NCBI GenBank assembly: GCA_910585055.1
Contig: CAJUBY010000013.1
Span: forward strand, 34,852 to 46,758
Direction: 5' to 3'
DNA: 11,907 bases
Source of the DNA: an uncultured Christensenella sp.
GTDB taxonomy: Bacteria; Bacillota; Clostridia; Christensenellales; Pumilibacteraceae
The translations under genes and the position numbers were made by a program. Under the pieces are notes generated by a model, which worked only from the letters and a program-made list of their open reading frames with translations, was not told the DNA's origin and did no database searches. Positions within the stretch are counted from its first letter, which is position 1; each line of letters opens with the position of its first letter. Positions 1-6,044 of the stretch are shown piece by piece.

Positions 1-1
1 T

Positions 2-649
2 ATATCTTATAAAGAACTGCGCGAGTTGAGCTATATGGGCGCAAACGTCTTACATCCCGAATCGATATTTCCGGTAAGGAAAGCTAATATTCCAATACAT
101 ATCAGAAACACGTTCAACGAGAGCGCCACGGGCACTAAAATAGTGCCGACGGAGGAGTTTTTGTCGGGCAGGCATTCGCGTAAAAAAAATTTGCCGATAA
201 CGGCTATCGCCGGCAGGAAACACTTTTTTTCGTTGCACATCGATAAATCGATGATGAACAGCGAGGTGGGTTTTGTAAGGCGCGTGCTTTCGTGTTTCGA
301 AAAACTCGATATACCCATAGAGCATATCCCGAGCGGTATAGATTCTATGACGGTCGTATTTTCCGCCGTCGATAACGATACTTTAAACGCGTTGACCGAT
401 GCGGTCAAAAGGGAAGTTCAGCCGGACAATATATCGCTTACGACCGACGTGGCGCTTATTGCCATAGTAGGACACGGTATGAAGTCCCGTCCCGGTACAG
501 CGGCGCGTGCGATAAACAGACTGTCCAATGCCGGTATAAACTTGCGCATGATAGATCAGGGTGCGTCGGAGATAAATATAATACTCGGGGTGTCCGATGC
601 GGATTTCGACAGAGCGCTTATAGCGCTAAACGGCGAGTTTGAAGTGTGA
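2..649 (+). CDS. lysC: Aspartate kinase (aspartokinase), C-terminal part; 5' end outside window
   Basis: Aspartokinase phosphorylates L-aspartate with ATP, the first step to lysine/diaminopimelate, threonine and methionine; it is cytoplasmic. The frame is open from base 2 and has no real start in the window: TTG at 26 falls inside the conserved segment reading ISYKELRELSYMGANVLHPE, so the gene continues to the left. The visible 215 residues hold the end of the catalytic domain (GANVLHPESIFPV) followed by two ACT domains at about nt 194-400 and 437-640. The first contains HIPSGIDSMTVV; the second contains GMKSRPGTAARAINRLSNAG and DQGASEINIILGV, the usual aspartokinase effector-binding and dimerisation pattern. 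ACT domains imply feedback control by an amino acid, probably lysine and/or threonine; which one cannot be decided here. TGA ends the gene at 647-649 and a terminator follows. Family identity is certain; the symbol lysC is by analogy with other Clostridia. Confidence 0.93.
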   Translation: MSYKELRELSYMGANVLHPESIFPVRKANIPIHIRNTFNESATGTKIVPTEEFLSGRHSRKKNLPITAIAGRKHFFSLHIDKSMMNSEVGFVRRVLSCFEKLDIPIEHIPSGIDSMTVVFSAVDNDTLNALTDAVKREVQPDNISLTTDVALIAIVGHGMKSRPGTAARAINRLSNAGINLRMIDQGASEINIILGVSDADFDRALIALNGEFEV

Positions 650-684
650 CCACGATTCTGCTTTAAAAGTACATAAATAAAAAT

Positions 685-722
685 ACAAGACGCCGTAACG
701 TATGCGAGCGTCTTGTGTTTTT
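685..722. terminator. Bidirectional intrinsic terminator between aspartokinase and LRR gene
   Basis: ACAAGACGC (685-693) pairs perfectly with GCGTCTTGT (708-716), a 9-bp stem with a 14-nt loop. On the plus strand it is followed by G and five T (718-722). On the minus strand it is followed by A and five T (plus-strand A-run 679-683). It can therefore end both the aspartokinase transcript and the convergent 744-2807 gene, whose stop codon lies 27 bases away. Confidence 0.85.
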
Positions 723-743
723 ATATCGACAGGCGGTTATATC

Positions 744-2807
744 TTATTCGGTATCTTTCGTCCAAACTGCATAAAGCGCAGTGCCGCTCGGTATCGTTTG
801 CCGTTCGTCGTAGGATAGGGTACATAAAATGCCTTTTGCATTTAAATACGATGCGTAAACGACGGCGCCGCTCGGTTCGGTTGCCCAGCCGGCAAAGGTA
901 TATCCCATTCGAACGGGCGCGCGCAAGTTTGCCGCATATTCGAATTTTGTGTAGTAAGACGGTTCGACGGGAGATCGTTCTGCGACTAAACAGTCGATCG
1001 AACAATCCTTAACTATATAACTGCTGGAATTTGATAGTCTTTTATATTCGTATACAAACGATTTTACATAAGCATAGACCCCGTCGTATCCGATCGAACA
1101 ATCGGTAAACACCGGTACGTTTCCGCCTAATGACGCGCATCCGCCGTACGGAAGATCGTTCTTGTCTTTGAAATTAAACGGTATATATGCGGCTGTTCCG
1201 TTGCTCGAAAAATCATGTACGCCGTAATCGATACCGAATGATTCGTTATCGATCTTTTTTATGCCGGGATGTAATGTTACTCCTTGCAGTTTATTGCATT
1301 CGGTAAAAGCGTTGCGTTCTATATATTCGATAGATTCTGGCAGATAAACGGATGTAAGGTTTTTGCAAGCGGAAAAGGCAAAAGACTCTATTGTTTTTAC
1401 TCCGTCCGGAATAATTACGATAGAAACATCGCTGTGGCTGAACGCACTTTTGCCGATAGCTGTTACGTAGTCAGGAATGACACTTGTCTTGTTCCCGAAG
1501 ATTACGGTATTGATATCCGTTTCTATAAGACAATTTTCGTCGCTTTTGTATGTTTTATTTAGCGGATCTACTTTGATTTCTGTCAGAATGGGACAGTCGA
1601 TAAAAGCTTGATCTATCTTATTTACAGAAGCCGGTATCGTTATTTTTGATAAAGAATGACAGCTTTTAAATGCGTTTTTTTCAATTACCGATAAATACTC
1701 GGGATAATTTATTTCCGATAAAGAATAACAGCTGGCAAATGCGTCGCTTTCGATGACTGATAATTGCATCGGAAAGTTTACTTCGGATAATAAATGACAA
1801 TTTCTGAATGTGTTGAATTCTATGACGGATAAATATTTGGGTAAAGTTATTTTTTTAAGAGCCGTACAGTTTGCAAATGCGCCTGCGCCTATTGCTTTTA
1901 CGCTGTCTGGTACCGTCAGATCTATGATATTTACATTCGAAAAAGCGTAGTCGAATATTTCCGTCACGTATTCCGGGATAACGCTTCCGCAAGACCCGTA
2001 AAACAGTGTCGTATCGTTGTCTTTACGCAGAACACAGTTGCCGTCGCTTTTGTAAACCTCGTTGTTTGTGTCTATTTCTATTTCGTTGAAACTGTTGAAA
2101 TTGCCGTAGATGGTATTTACGTTTTCGGAAATGCTGATTGTTTTATAGTTTACGCAGTTATCGAATGCTTTCATATTCAATACTGTCATTGTTTCCGGTA
2201 TCCGTACATTTTTTAAAGACGTACAATTTTTGAATGCCGCGTTTCTTAAAAAGGTAATACTGTCCGGAATATATATTTTGGTTACTTCCGAAAAATTTTC
2301 GAATGCGTTTTTATCCAAACACGTTATTGTTTTTTCGTTTATTTTCGACGGGATTATTACGGTGCCTGCCGATTTTGTCAGGCTGTTGGCTTTTAACGAT
2401 ACGGAGCCGTCCGGTTCCGTATGCGCCAAAAATAACGTGCCGTTGTCCTTTACCGTATATTCGATCTCACGAGATTTGTCCGAATCCAAAACGTCGATCA
2501 GATCGCCGTGCGCTTTGACGCTTATTTTGTACGTTCCGTAGTTGCTTGTAATTTTAAAAAGATCGAAAGCTGCTTCAGTAGTAATATACTCTTTGCCGTC
2601 GACATAAACGGCGTATTCGACTGCGTTTTTTATCGGCGTCCATGTAAGAATATCGTCATCTATGCTTACATCGGCAGGAGCGGAGAGTATGATTCTTTTA
2701 TTGTTCAAATGTTTCGAACATGTCAAAGCAAATAATGCGCAAAGTGTTGTGACGGCCGTAAAAACAAGTATCGCGGCAAAACGCTCGGCAGCTTTCAATT
2801 TTTTCAT
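744..2807 (-). CDS. BspA-like leucine-rich repeat surface protein with C-terminal Listeria-Bacteroides repeat
   Basis: A 687-residue exported protein. Residues about 8-29 form a hydrophobic signal or anchor segment; the Cys30 context (ALTC) is not a canonical lipobox. Residues about 40-119 resemble a fibronectin-III-like beta domain (LTWTPIKNAVEYAVYVDGKE). Residues about 145-525 are LRR_5/BspA repeats of 23-residue period, with units such as AFANCTALKKITLP and AFSACKNLTSVYLPESI. A module of the type YKSDGNCVLRKD...SVIPEYVTEI occurs twice (about 245-300 and 413-468). Residues about 632-683 (MGYTFAGWA...ALYAVWT) match a Listeria-Bacteroides (Flg_new/InlB-B type) repeat. No LPXTG motif or C-terminal membrane segment is seen, so attachment would be N-terminal. 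Start: ATG at 2805-2807 follows an AAAGGAG site. It lies 15 bases downstream of the partner gene and is probably co-transcribed with it. Such proteins are usually adhesins or binding proteins; the ligand is unknown. Confidence 0.85.
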   Translation of the reverse strand: MKKLKAAERFAAILVFTAVTTLCALFALTCSKHLNNKRIILSAPADVSIDDDILTWTPIKNAVEYAVYVDGKEYITTEAAFDLFKITSNYGTYKISVKAHGDLIDVLDSDKSREIEYTVKDNGTLFLAHTEPDGSVSLKANSLTKSAGTVIIPSKINEKTITCLDKNAFENFSEVTKIYIPDSITFLRNAAFKNCTSLKNVRIPETMTVLNMKAFDNCVNYKTISISENVNTIYGNFNSFNEIEIDTNNEVYKSDGNCVLRKDNDTTLFYGSCGSVIPEYVTEIFDYAFSNVNIIDLTVPDSVKAIGAGAFANCTALKKITLPKYLSVIEFNTFRNCHLLSEVNFPMQLSVIESDAFASCYSLSEINYPEYLSVIEKNAFKSCHSLSKITIPASVNKIDQAFIDCPILTEIKVDPLNKTYKSDENCLIETDINTVIFGNKTSVIPDYVTAIGKSAFSHSDVSIVIIPDGVKTIESFAFSACKNLTSVYLPESIEYIERNAFTECNKLQGVTLHPGIKKIDNESFGIDYGVHDFSSNGTAAYIPFNFKDKNDLPYGGCASLGGNVPVFTDCSIGYDGVYAYVKSFVYEYKRLSNSSSYIVKDCSIDCLVAERSPVEPSYYTKFEYAANLRAPVRMGYTFAGWATEPSGAVVYASYLNAKGILCTLSYDERQTIPSGTALYAVWTKDTE
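1640..1860 (-). repeat. 69-bp tandem repeats encoding 23-residue LRR units
   Basis: On the plus strand the similar words GATAAAGAATGAC (from 1648), GATAAAGAATAAC (from 1717) and GATAATAAATGAC (from 1786) are spaced exactly 69 bases apart. They encode residues about 316-389 of the LRR protein, where consecutive units share the core LSVIE. The DNA-level similarity suggests fairly recent unit duplication. Confidence 0.75.
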
Positions 2808-2822
2808 GACGGTCTCCTTTTA

Positions 2823-4004
2823 TTAATCGTATTCGGTTATATAATCCAATTCAAAGTATGCTTCTGTACCGTTACATTCGCTCAACAGTTGTAGCCAACC
2901 GTCATCGTCTATACCTATTTTATATGACCAGTCGCATATTCCTTGATAATTAGTAATTGCTTCCATGTTGTGTCCGTACATAATATTTATATGATCTATA
3001 GCATATGGAATAAAATCTTCGATATTGTTTTGTAAATTTTTTGCAGCCTCAAATAATAAATAATTTCCTATTTGTAAATCTACATTATTTTCGTTGTATG
3101 AAAAAAACAATTTGTTACTGATATTAGGATAGCTCGCAAATACAGAATTGATATATTCGATCCAGTTTTCGAGATTGCCGCCGGTATCGCAAACGGAACA
3201 TATCCATCGGATGTTGTGATAATAAAGATTCTCATTTTGGCTATAATTCCAAGTTATGCTATTATAATATGGTACACTTTCGTCCGGGATAGCAAATCTT
3301 ATTTTGTGGTCATTTTGTATTGCATCGCAAATTTTATTATTAAGATCACTTTCGTCGGTTCCTGACAATAAGTAATATCCTTTAAAATAATGATTTAAAT
3401 AATCGCGGTAAAACCAATCCTGGGATAGTATATCGTTCAAAATAATCACACTGGAGTCATTAATCATTAATTCTTCCATTTTTTTAAACATGCTATAAAC
3501 AAACGTCGTAAGTATATCTGTATTTATATGATAGTCTGGATAAGTAAGCATTTTTTTGTGAGCTTGAGGTATTCTAGTTTCGTCCAAATCATTTATCAAG
3601 ATTAAAAAACAGTCTCGATGATTAGATTTAATTGAATTTAAAAGAAATTCCAAATCATCCATCTGTTCGTAGACTTCGTTTCTGTCTAGTGTCATTCCGT
3701 CCTCTTTTGTATATTGATAAAATTTGATATCTATAATCACTATGCAATTTTCGAAATTATATCCTCCGAAACTATTAGTATAATCGTATATTTCTATCGG
3801 ATGCCCGTAAAACCAATCTGTAGCGTCAACATCGAGATAGCTATGTTCATCATGGTTGGCAAAATAATACATCCCGTCGTAATTGCCTAAATCATCGAAT
3901 GCATTTACAGGTTTTAGTGTGTCGATAGGGAAGATAACTGTAATTACTGATATTACAATCATCATAGATATAATGATGTGGATTTTTATTTTTTGTTTGG
4001 TCAT
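2823..4004 (-). CDS. Hypothetical secreted or membrane-anchored protein, AT-rich, function unknown
   Basis: I do not recognise this 393-residue protein. The N-terminus is a classic signal or anchor: basic MTKQKIKIH, then a hydrophobic stretch (residues about 9-26), then a possible cleavage site near VNA-F (residues 33-36). The mature part is rich in Tyr, Asn, Asp and Ile, with alternating strand-like (ENCIVIIDIKF, CFLILINDL, SSVIILNDIL) and helix-like stretches, suggesting a globular alpha/beta extracellular domain. CSVC (269-272) is the only CxxC. Start: ATG at 4002-4004 is preceded by AAAGGAG with 8 bases spacing. An in-frame ATG at 4029-4031 has no ribosome-binding site and sits directly after a terminator-like hairpin, so I reject it. 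Base composition is far lower in GC than the neighbours (15 of 60 at 3001-3060). It is the first gene of a two-gene operon with the LRR protein. Existence as a gene is likely; function is open. Confidence 0.75.
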   Translation of the reverse strand: MTKQKIKIHIIISMMIVISVITVIFPIDTLKPVNAFDDLGNYDGMYYFANHDEHSYLDVDATDWFYGHPIEIYDYTNSFGGYNFENCIVIIDIKFYQYTKEDGMTLDRNEVYEQMDDLEFLLNSIKSNHRDCFLILINDLDETRIPQAHKKMLTYPDYHINTDILTTFVYSMFKKMEELMINDSSVIILNDILSQDWFYRDYLNHYFKGYYLLSGTDESDLNNKICDAIQNDHKIRFAIPDESVPYYNSITWNYSQNENLYYHNIRWICSVCDTGGNLENWIEYINSVFASYPNISNKLFFSYNENNVDLQIGNYLLFEAAKNLQNNIEDFIPYAIDHINIMYGHNMEAITNYQGICDWSYKIGIDDDGWLQLLSECNGTEAYFELDYITEYD

Positions 4005-4010
4005 GTTAGT

Positions 4011-4020
4011 ATCTCCTTTG
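4011..4020 (-). promoter_or_regulatory. Ribosome-binding site fixing the start of the AT-rich secreted protein
   Basis: On the minus strand the sequence reads CAAAGGAGAT, 8 bases from GGAG to the ATG at 4002-4004. It selects that ATG over the in-frame ATG 27 bases upstream, which has no such site. Confidence 0.8.
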
Positions 4021-4031
4021 GTTTCGCACAT

Positions 4032-4067
4032 AAAAACGGCACCGCAAAATGTGATTGCGACGCCGTT
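4032..4067 (-). terminator. Terminator-like hairpin in the 5' leader of the minus-strand operon (possible attenuator)
   Basis: In minus-strand RNA, the arm complementary to 4055-4067 (AACGGCGTCGCAA) pairs with the arm complementary to 4035-4047 (TTGCGGTGCCGTT). This is a 13-bp stem with two central G-U wobbles and a 7-nt loop, followed by a U-rich tail (a run of five U, two of them in the stem). In plus-strand RNA the two wobbles become A-C mismatches, so the structure belongs to the minus strand. It lies between the predicted promoter (4095-4123) and the gene start at 4004, so it would terminate or attenuate that operon's own transcript. An upstream GCACCG (minus, plus positions 70-75 of the 4000 block) can alternatively pair with CGGTGC in the right arm, which could give a competing fold. 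Confidence 0.6.
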
Positions 4068-4094
4068 GTCGGTGCGTGTGATTAAATTGTGACA

Positions 4095-4123
4095 ATAATA
4101 TCACATTGCGAAAGATTTGTCAA
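4095..4123 (-). promoter_or_regulatory. Sigma-A type promoter for the minus-strand two-gene operon
   Basis: On the minus strand, TTGACA (4123-4118), a 17-nt spacer and TATTAT (4100-4095) are preceded by TG one base before the -10, an extended -10 element. The sequence upstream of the -35 (about 4128-4150) is almost pure A/T, like an UP element. The predicted transcription start is near 4088, giving a leader of about 80 nt. Confidence 0.8.
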
Positions 4124-4190
4124 CGGATATTCGTAAAATTATTAATATTTTTTTATACCGAATTTTAGCGCTCGATCTTGCGTCAAACGC

Positions 4191-4219
4191 TTGACATGAG
4201 TTGCGCTGTATGGTATAAT
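4191..4219 (+). promoter_or_regulatory. Consensus sigma-A promoter of the rplU operon
   Basis: A perfect TTGACA (4191-4196), a 17-nt spacer and a perfect TATAAT (4214-4219), with TGG directly upstream of the -10 (extended -10). The predicted start is near 4226. It lies about 70 bp from the divergent minus-strand promoter. Its strength fits a ribosomal protein operon. Confidence 0.92.
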
Positions 4220-4225
4220 TTTTAC

Positions 4226-4299
4226 CGAACCGCACGAAAAGGGTAATGGATATCGGCTCTGCCGAAACCCCGACGGCGAATACTAAACGGAGGTAGGCT
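4226..4299 (+). promoter_or_regulatory. Structured 5' leader of rplU, candidate L21 leader
   Basis: The roughly 74-nt leader contains a hairpin TCGGC (4253-4257) / GCCGA (4261-4265) with a 3-nt loop. It can be enclosed by a second helix, GGGT (4241-4244) with ACCC (4267-4270). A further GC-rich segment (CCCCGACGGCG) precedes the GGAGGT ribosome-binding site at 4289-4294. Position before rplU and this stacked architecture suggest an autoregulatory L21 leader (Rfam RF00559 type). I could not align it to the covariance model, so the family assignment is inference. Confidence 0.5.
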
Positions 4300-4602
4300 A
4301 TGTTTGCGATTATCGAAACGGGCGGAAAGCAATACCGCGTATGTGTCGGCGACGTTCTGGATATAGAACGTATCGACGCGGAACCGGGCGCTACCGTCAA
4401 CTTAAAGGTGCTCATGACGGGAGAGGGCGAAAGTATCGTCACAGGCGCTGCGGCGGAAGCGAAAACCGTCAATGCGACCGTCGTGCGTCAGTTCAGGGCG
4501 CCCAAAGTCATTGTTTTTAAGTACAAAGCAAAAAAGAACGTACGCAAAAAACAAGGTCATCGTCAATACTACACGCGCGTTAAGATCGACGCTATAGTAT
4601 GA
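4300..4602 (+). CDS. rplU: 50S ribosomal protein L21
   Basis: A 100-residue protein of normal family length. It binds 23S rRNA in the large subunit. The N-terminus MFAIIETGGKQYRV and the basic tract FKYKAKKNVRKKQGHRQYYT with the C-terminal motif TRVKIDAI are diagnostic of L21. ATG at 4300 is preceded by GGAGGT (4289-4294). It is the first gene of the rplU-prp-rpmA operon behind a consensus promoter. Its TGA overlaps the ATG of prp (ATGA at 4599-4602), which points to translational coupling. Confidence 0.98.
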   Translation: MFAIIETGGKQYRVCVGDVLDIERIDAEPGATVNLKVLMTGEGESIVTGAAAEAKTVNATVVRQFRAPKVIVFKYKAKKNVRKKQGHRQYYTRVKIDAIV

Positions 4603-4910
4603 TAACCGTCACGCTGTTCAAAAAGGACGGGCGCGTAACGCGTGTTCGTTCCGAAGGGCACAGCGGATTGGCGGAAAGCGGAAACGACGTTTTGTGCGCG
4701 GCAGTATCCGCGATCGTTCAAACAGCGTATATGGCGCTTGTCGATTTGGACGACGGAACAGGATATAAAAGATCGCACGGAAAATTCGAGTTTGACGTGC
4801 CGGAAGGAAAAGCGGCGCACGATTCGGATGTAATAATCCGGGCAATGTATATCGGCTTAAAGGATCTATCGAGCGGATATCCGCAAAATCTCAAATTGGA
4901 GGAAGCATAA
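4599..4910 (+). CDS. prp: Ribosomal-processing cysteine protease Prp (YsxB family)
   Basis: A 103-residue protein. Prp removes the N-terminal extension of ribosomal protein L27, an essential trimming step in Firmicutes that have a long L27. The catalytic pair is visible: His21 in EGHSGLAESGNDVLCAAVS and Cys33 in the same segment, followed by the conserved VSAIVQTA helix. The C-terminal half, with DSDVIIRAMYIGLKDLSSGYP, is typical of the family. The gene starts inside the rplU stop (ATGA) and ends one base before rpmA, the usual rplU-prp-rpmA order. The substrate site is visible on the next gene product. Confidence 0.95.
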   Translation: MITVTLFKKDGRVTRVRSEGHSGLAESGNDVLCAAVSAIVQTAYMALVDLDDGTGYKRSHGKFEFDVPEGKAAHDSDVIIRAMYIGLKDLSSGYPQNLKLEEA

Positions 4911-4911
4911 C

Positions 4912-5190
4912 ATGTTTATAGATATTCAGTTGTTTGCCCATAAAAAGGGCGGCGGTTCCACTAAAAACGGAAGAGACAGTAACGCGCAGCGCTTGGGCGT
5001 AAAACGTGCGGACGGTCAGTTCGTTTTGGCTGGAAACATTCTCGTTCGCCAGCGCGGCACGAAATTTCACCCCGGTGAAAACGTCGGGCTCGGCGGGGAC
5101 GACACGCTGTTCGCGCTTGTCGACGGCAAGGTCAAATTCGAGAATAAGGGCGATCGTAAACAGGTGAGCATTTATCCTGTCGCCAACTAA
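4912..5190 (+). CDS. rpmA: 50S ribosomal protein L27, precursor with Prp-cleaved N-terminal extension
   Basis: A 92-residue protein located near the peptidyl-transferase centre. It begins MFIDIQLF and then AHKKGGGSTKNGRDS. The first eight residues are the Firmicute-type extension; Prp is expected to cut between Phe8 and Ala9 to expose the mature AHKKGGGS end. The conserved QRLGVKRADGQFVLAGNILVRQ region (residues 22-43) and GDDTLFALVDGKVKFE identify L27. A GGAGGA ribosome-binding site lies in the 3' end of prp. A terminator follows at 5199-5220. The obg gene that usually follows in Firmicutes is not here. Confidence 0.98.
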   Translation: MFIDIQLFAHKKGGGSTKNGRDSNAQRLGVKRADGQFVLAGNILVRQRGTKFHPGENVGLGGDDTLFALVDGKVKFENKGDRKQVSIYPVAN

Positions 5191-5198
5191 CAGATAAG

Positions 5199-5220
5199 AA
5201 AAGGGCATTAGCCCTTTTTT
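5199..5220 (+). terminator. Intrinsic terminator of the rplU operon
   Basis: AAAAGGGC (5199-5206), loop ATTA, GCCCTTTT (5211-5218), then TT. The T-run totals six, of which four pair with the A-run. It begins 8 bases after the rpmA stop. Only four G-C pairs anchor the stem, so some read-through into the next gene is plausible. Confidence 0.85.
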
Positions 5221-5240
5221 CGTAAAAGGAATCGGCGGAT

Positions 5241-6044
5241 ATGTACAATACAGAGCCAAACAGGATAACGGTTGATTCGGAGGATCTGGACGTTAAAGCG
5301 ACGCTCGAATGCGGTCAGCTGTTCCGTTTCGAAAAAACGGACGTCGGATATACGGTAAAATCGGGCGGAAATACATGCCGTATAACTTCCGTCGGAAAAG
5401 AGATCTATATCGACACGGCGGCCGTCGATTTTTTTGTTAATTTCTTTAATCTGGACCGCGATGTCAACCGTACAAAACGCGAGCTTTCCAGATTTCCGGA
5501 GCTTACGGACGCTATAGCGAGCTGCGGCGCGCTACGCATATTGCGTCAACCGCTGTTCGAGACCATAATATCGTTTATAATTTCCGCAAACAACAATATT
5601 CCCAGGATAAAGATGATAATAAACAGGATCTGCGCGGCGTTCGGCGACGTCTTTCCGAATCCCGAACAACTTGCCGGTATGCAGATCCGACAGCTGGACG
5701 CGCTCGGCTGCGGTTACAGATCGCAATACATATCCGACACTTCCAGGATCTGCGCAGAGACAGACATACTTAACAGATTGTTTGCCGCGCATACTGCGGA
5801 TGCTCAAAAACTGTTGATAAGTTTGCCCGGTGTCGGACAGAAGATCGCGGACTGCGTAACGCTGTTCTCGCTCGGCAGACTGGAAGTATTTCCGGTGGAT
5901 ACGTGGATGTTTAAAACACAGCGCGAAGGCACCGAAACGGAGCTTCAGCTCCGCACACGGCTCATGAACAAATACGGCGCATATGCCGGATATGCGCAAC
6001 AGCTCCTTTATTACTACAACGCCATTTTGCGTAAAGGTCAATGA
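5241..6044 (+). CDS. ogg: 8-oxoguanine DNA glycosylase, OGG family (HhH-GPD)
   Basis: A 267-residue bifunctional DNA glycosylase/AP lyase that removes 8-oxoguanine in base-excision repair. The N-terminal OGG_N-type domain includes CGQLFRF (24-30). The helical core has SANNNIPRI (115-123), matching the NNN-x-x-R segment of OGG1; Arg122 aligns with the human Arg that reads the opposite C. The helix-hairpin-helix LPGVGQKIADC (195-205) carries catalytic Lys201, and PVDTWM (218-223) carries catalytic Asp220. Human OGG1 has His where Trp222 stands. Start: ATG at 5241 with AAAAGGA (5224-5230). The stop overlaps the next start (6041-6044). It is the first gene of the downstream train. I found no separate promoter in the 20 bases between the rpmA terminator and this gene. 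A general HhH-GPD glycosylase is certain; the OGG subfamily is very likely. Confidence 0.9.
   Translation: MYNTEPNRITVDSEDLDVKATLECGQLFRFEKTDVGYTVKSGGNTCRITSVGKEIYIDTAAVDFFVNFFNLDRDVNRTKRELSRFPELTDAIASCGALRILRQPLFETIISFIISANNNIPRIKMIINRICAAFGDVFPNPEQLAGMQIRQLDALGCGYRSQYISDTSRICAETDILNRLFAAHTADAQKLLISLPGVGQKIADCVTLFSLGRLEVFPVDTWMFKTQREGTETELQLRTRLMNKYGAYAGYAQQLLYYYNAILRKGQ

Noticed and set aside
31..408. Minus-strand open frame over the aspartokinase gene
   Set aside because: The plus strand encodes conserved ACT-domain sequence here; the antisense frame has no recognisable family, ribosome-binding site or context.
2715..2735. Lipoprotein signal in the LRR protein (Cys30)
   Set aside because: The residues before Cys30 (ALT) do not fit the L-[AST]-[GA]-C lipobox, so I describe it only as a signal or anchor segment.
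4005..4031. Longer start (ATG 4029-4031) for the AT-rich secreted protein, adding nine residues
   Set aside because: It lacks a ribosome-binding site, directly abuts the terminator-like hairpin, and would put polar residues before a normal signal-peptide start. The ATG at 4002-4004 has a strong AAAGGAG.
5532..6041. Minus-strand open frame over the OGG glycosylase gene
   Set aside because: It overlaps the catalytic HhH region of a clearly conserved gene and shows no domain of its own.
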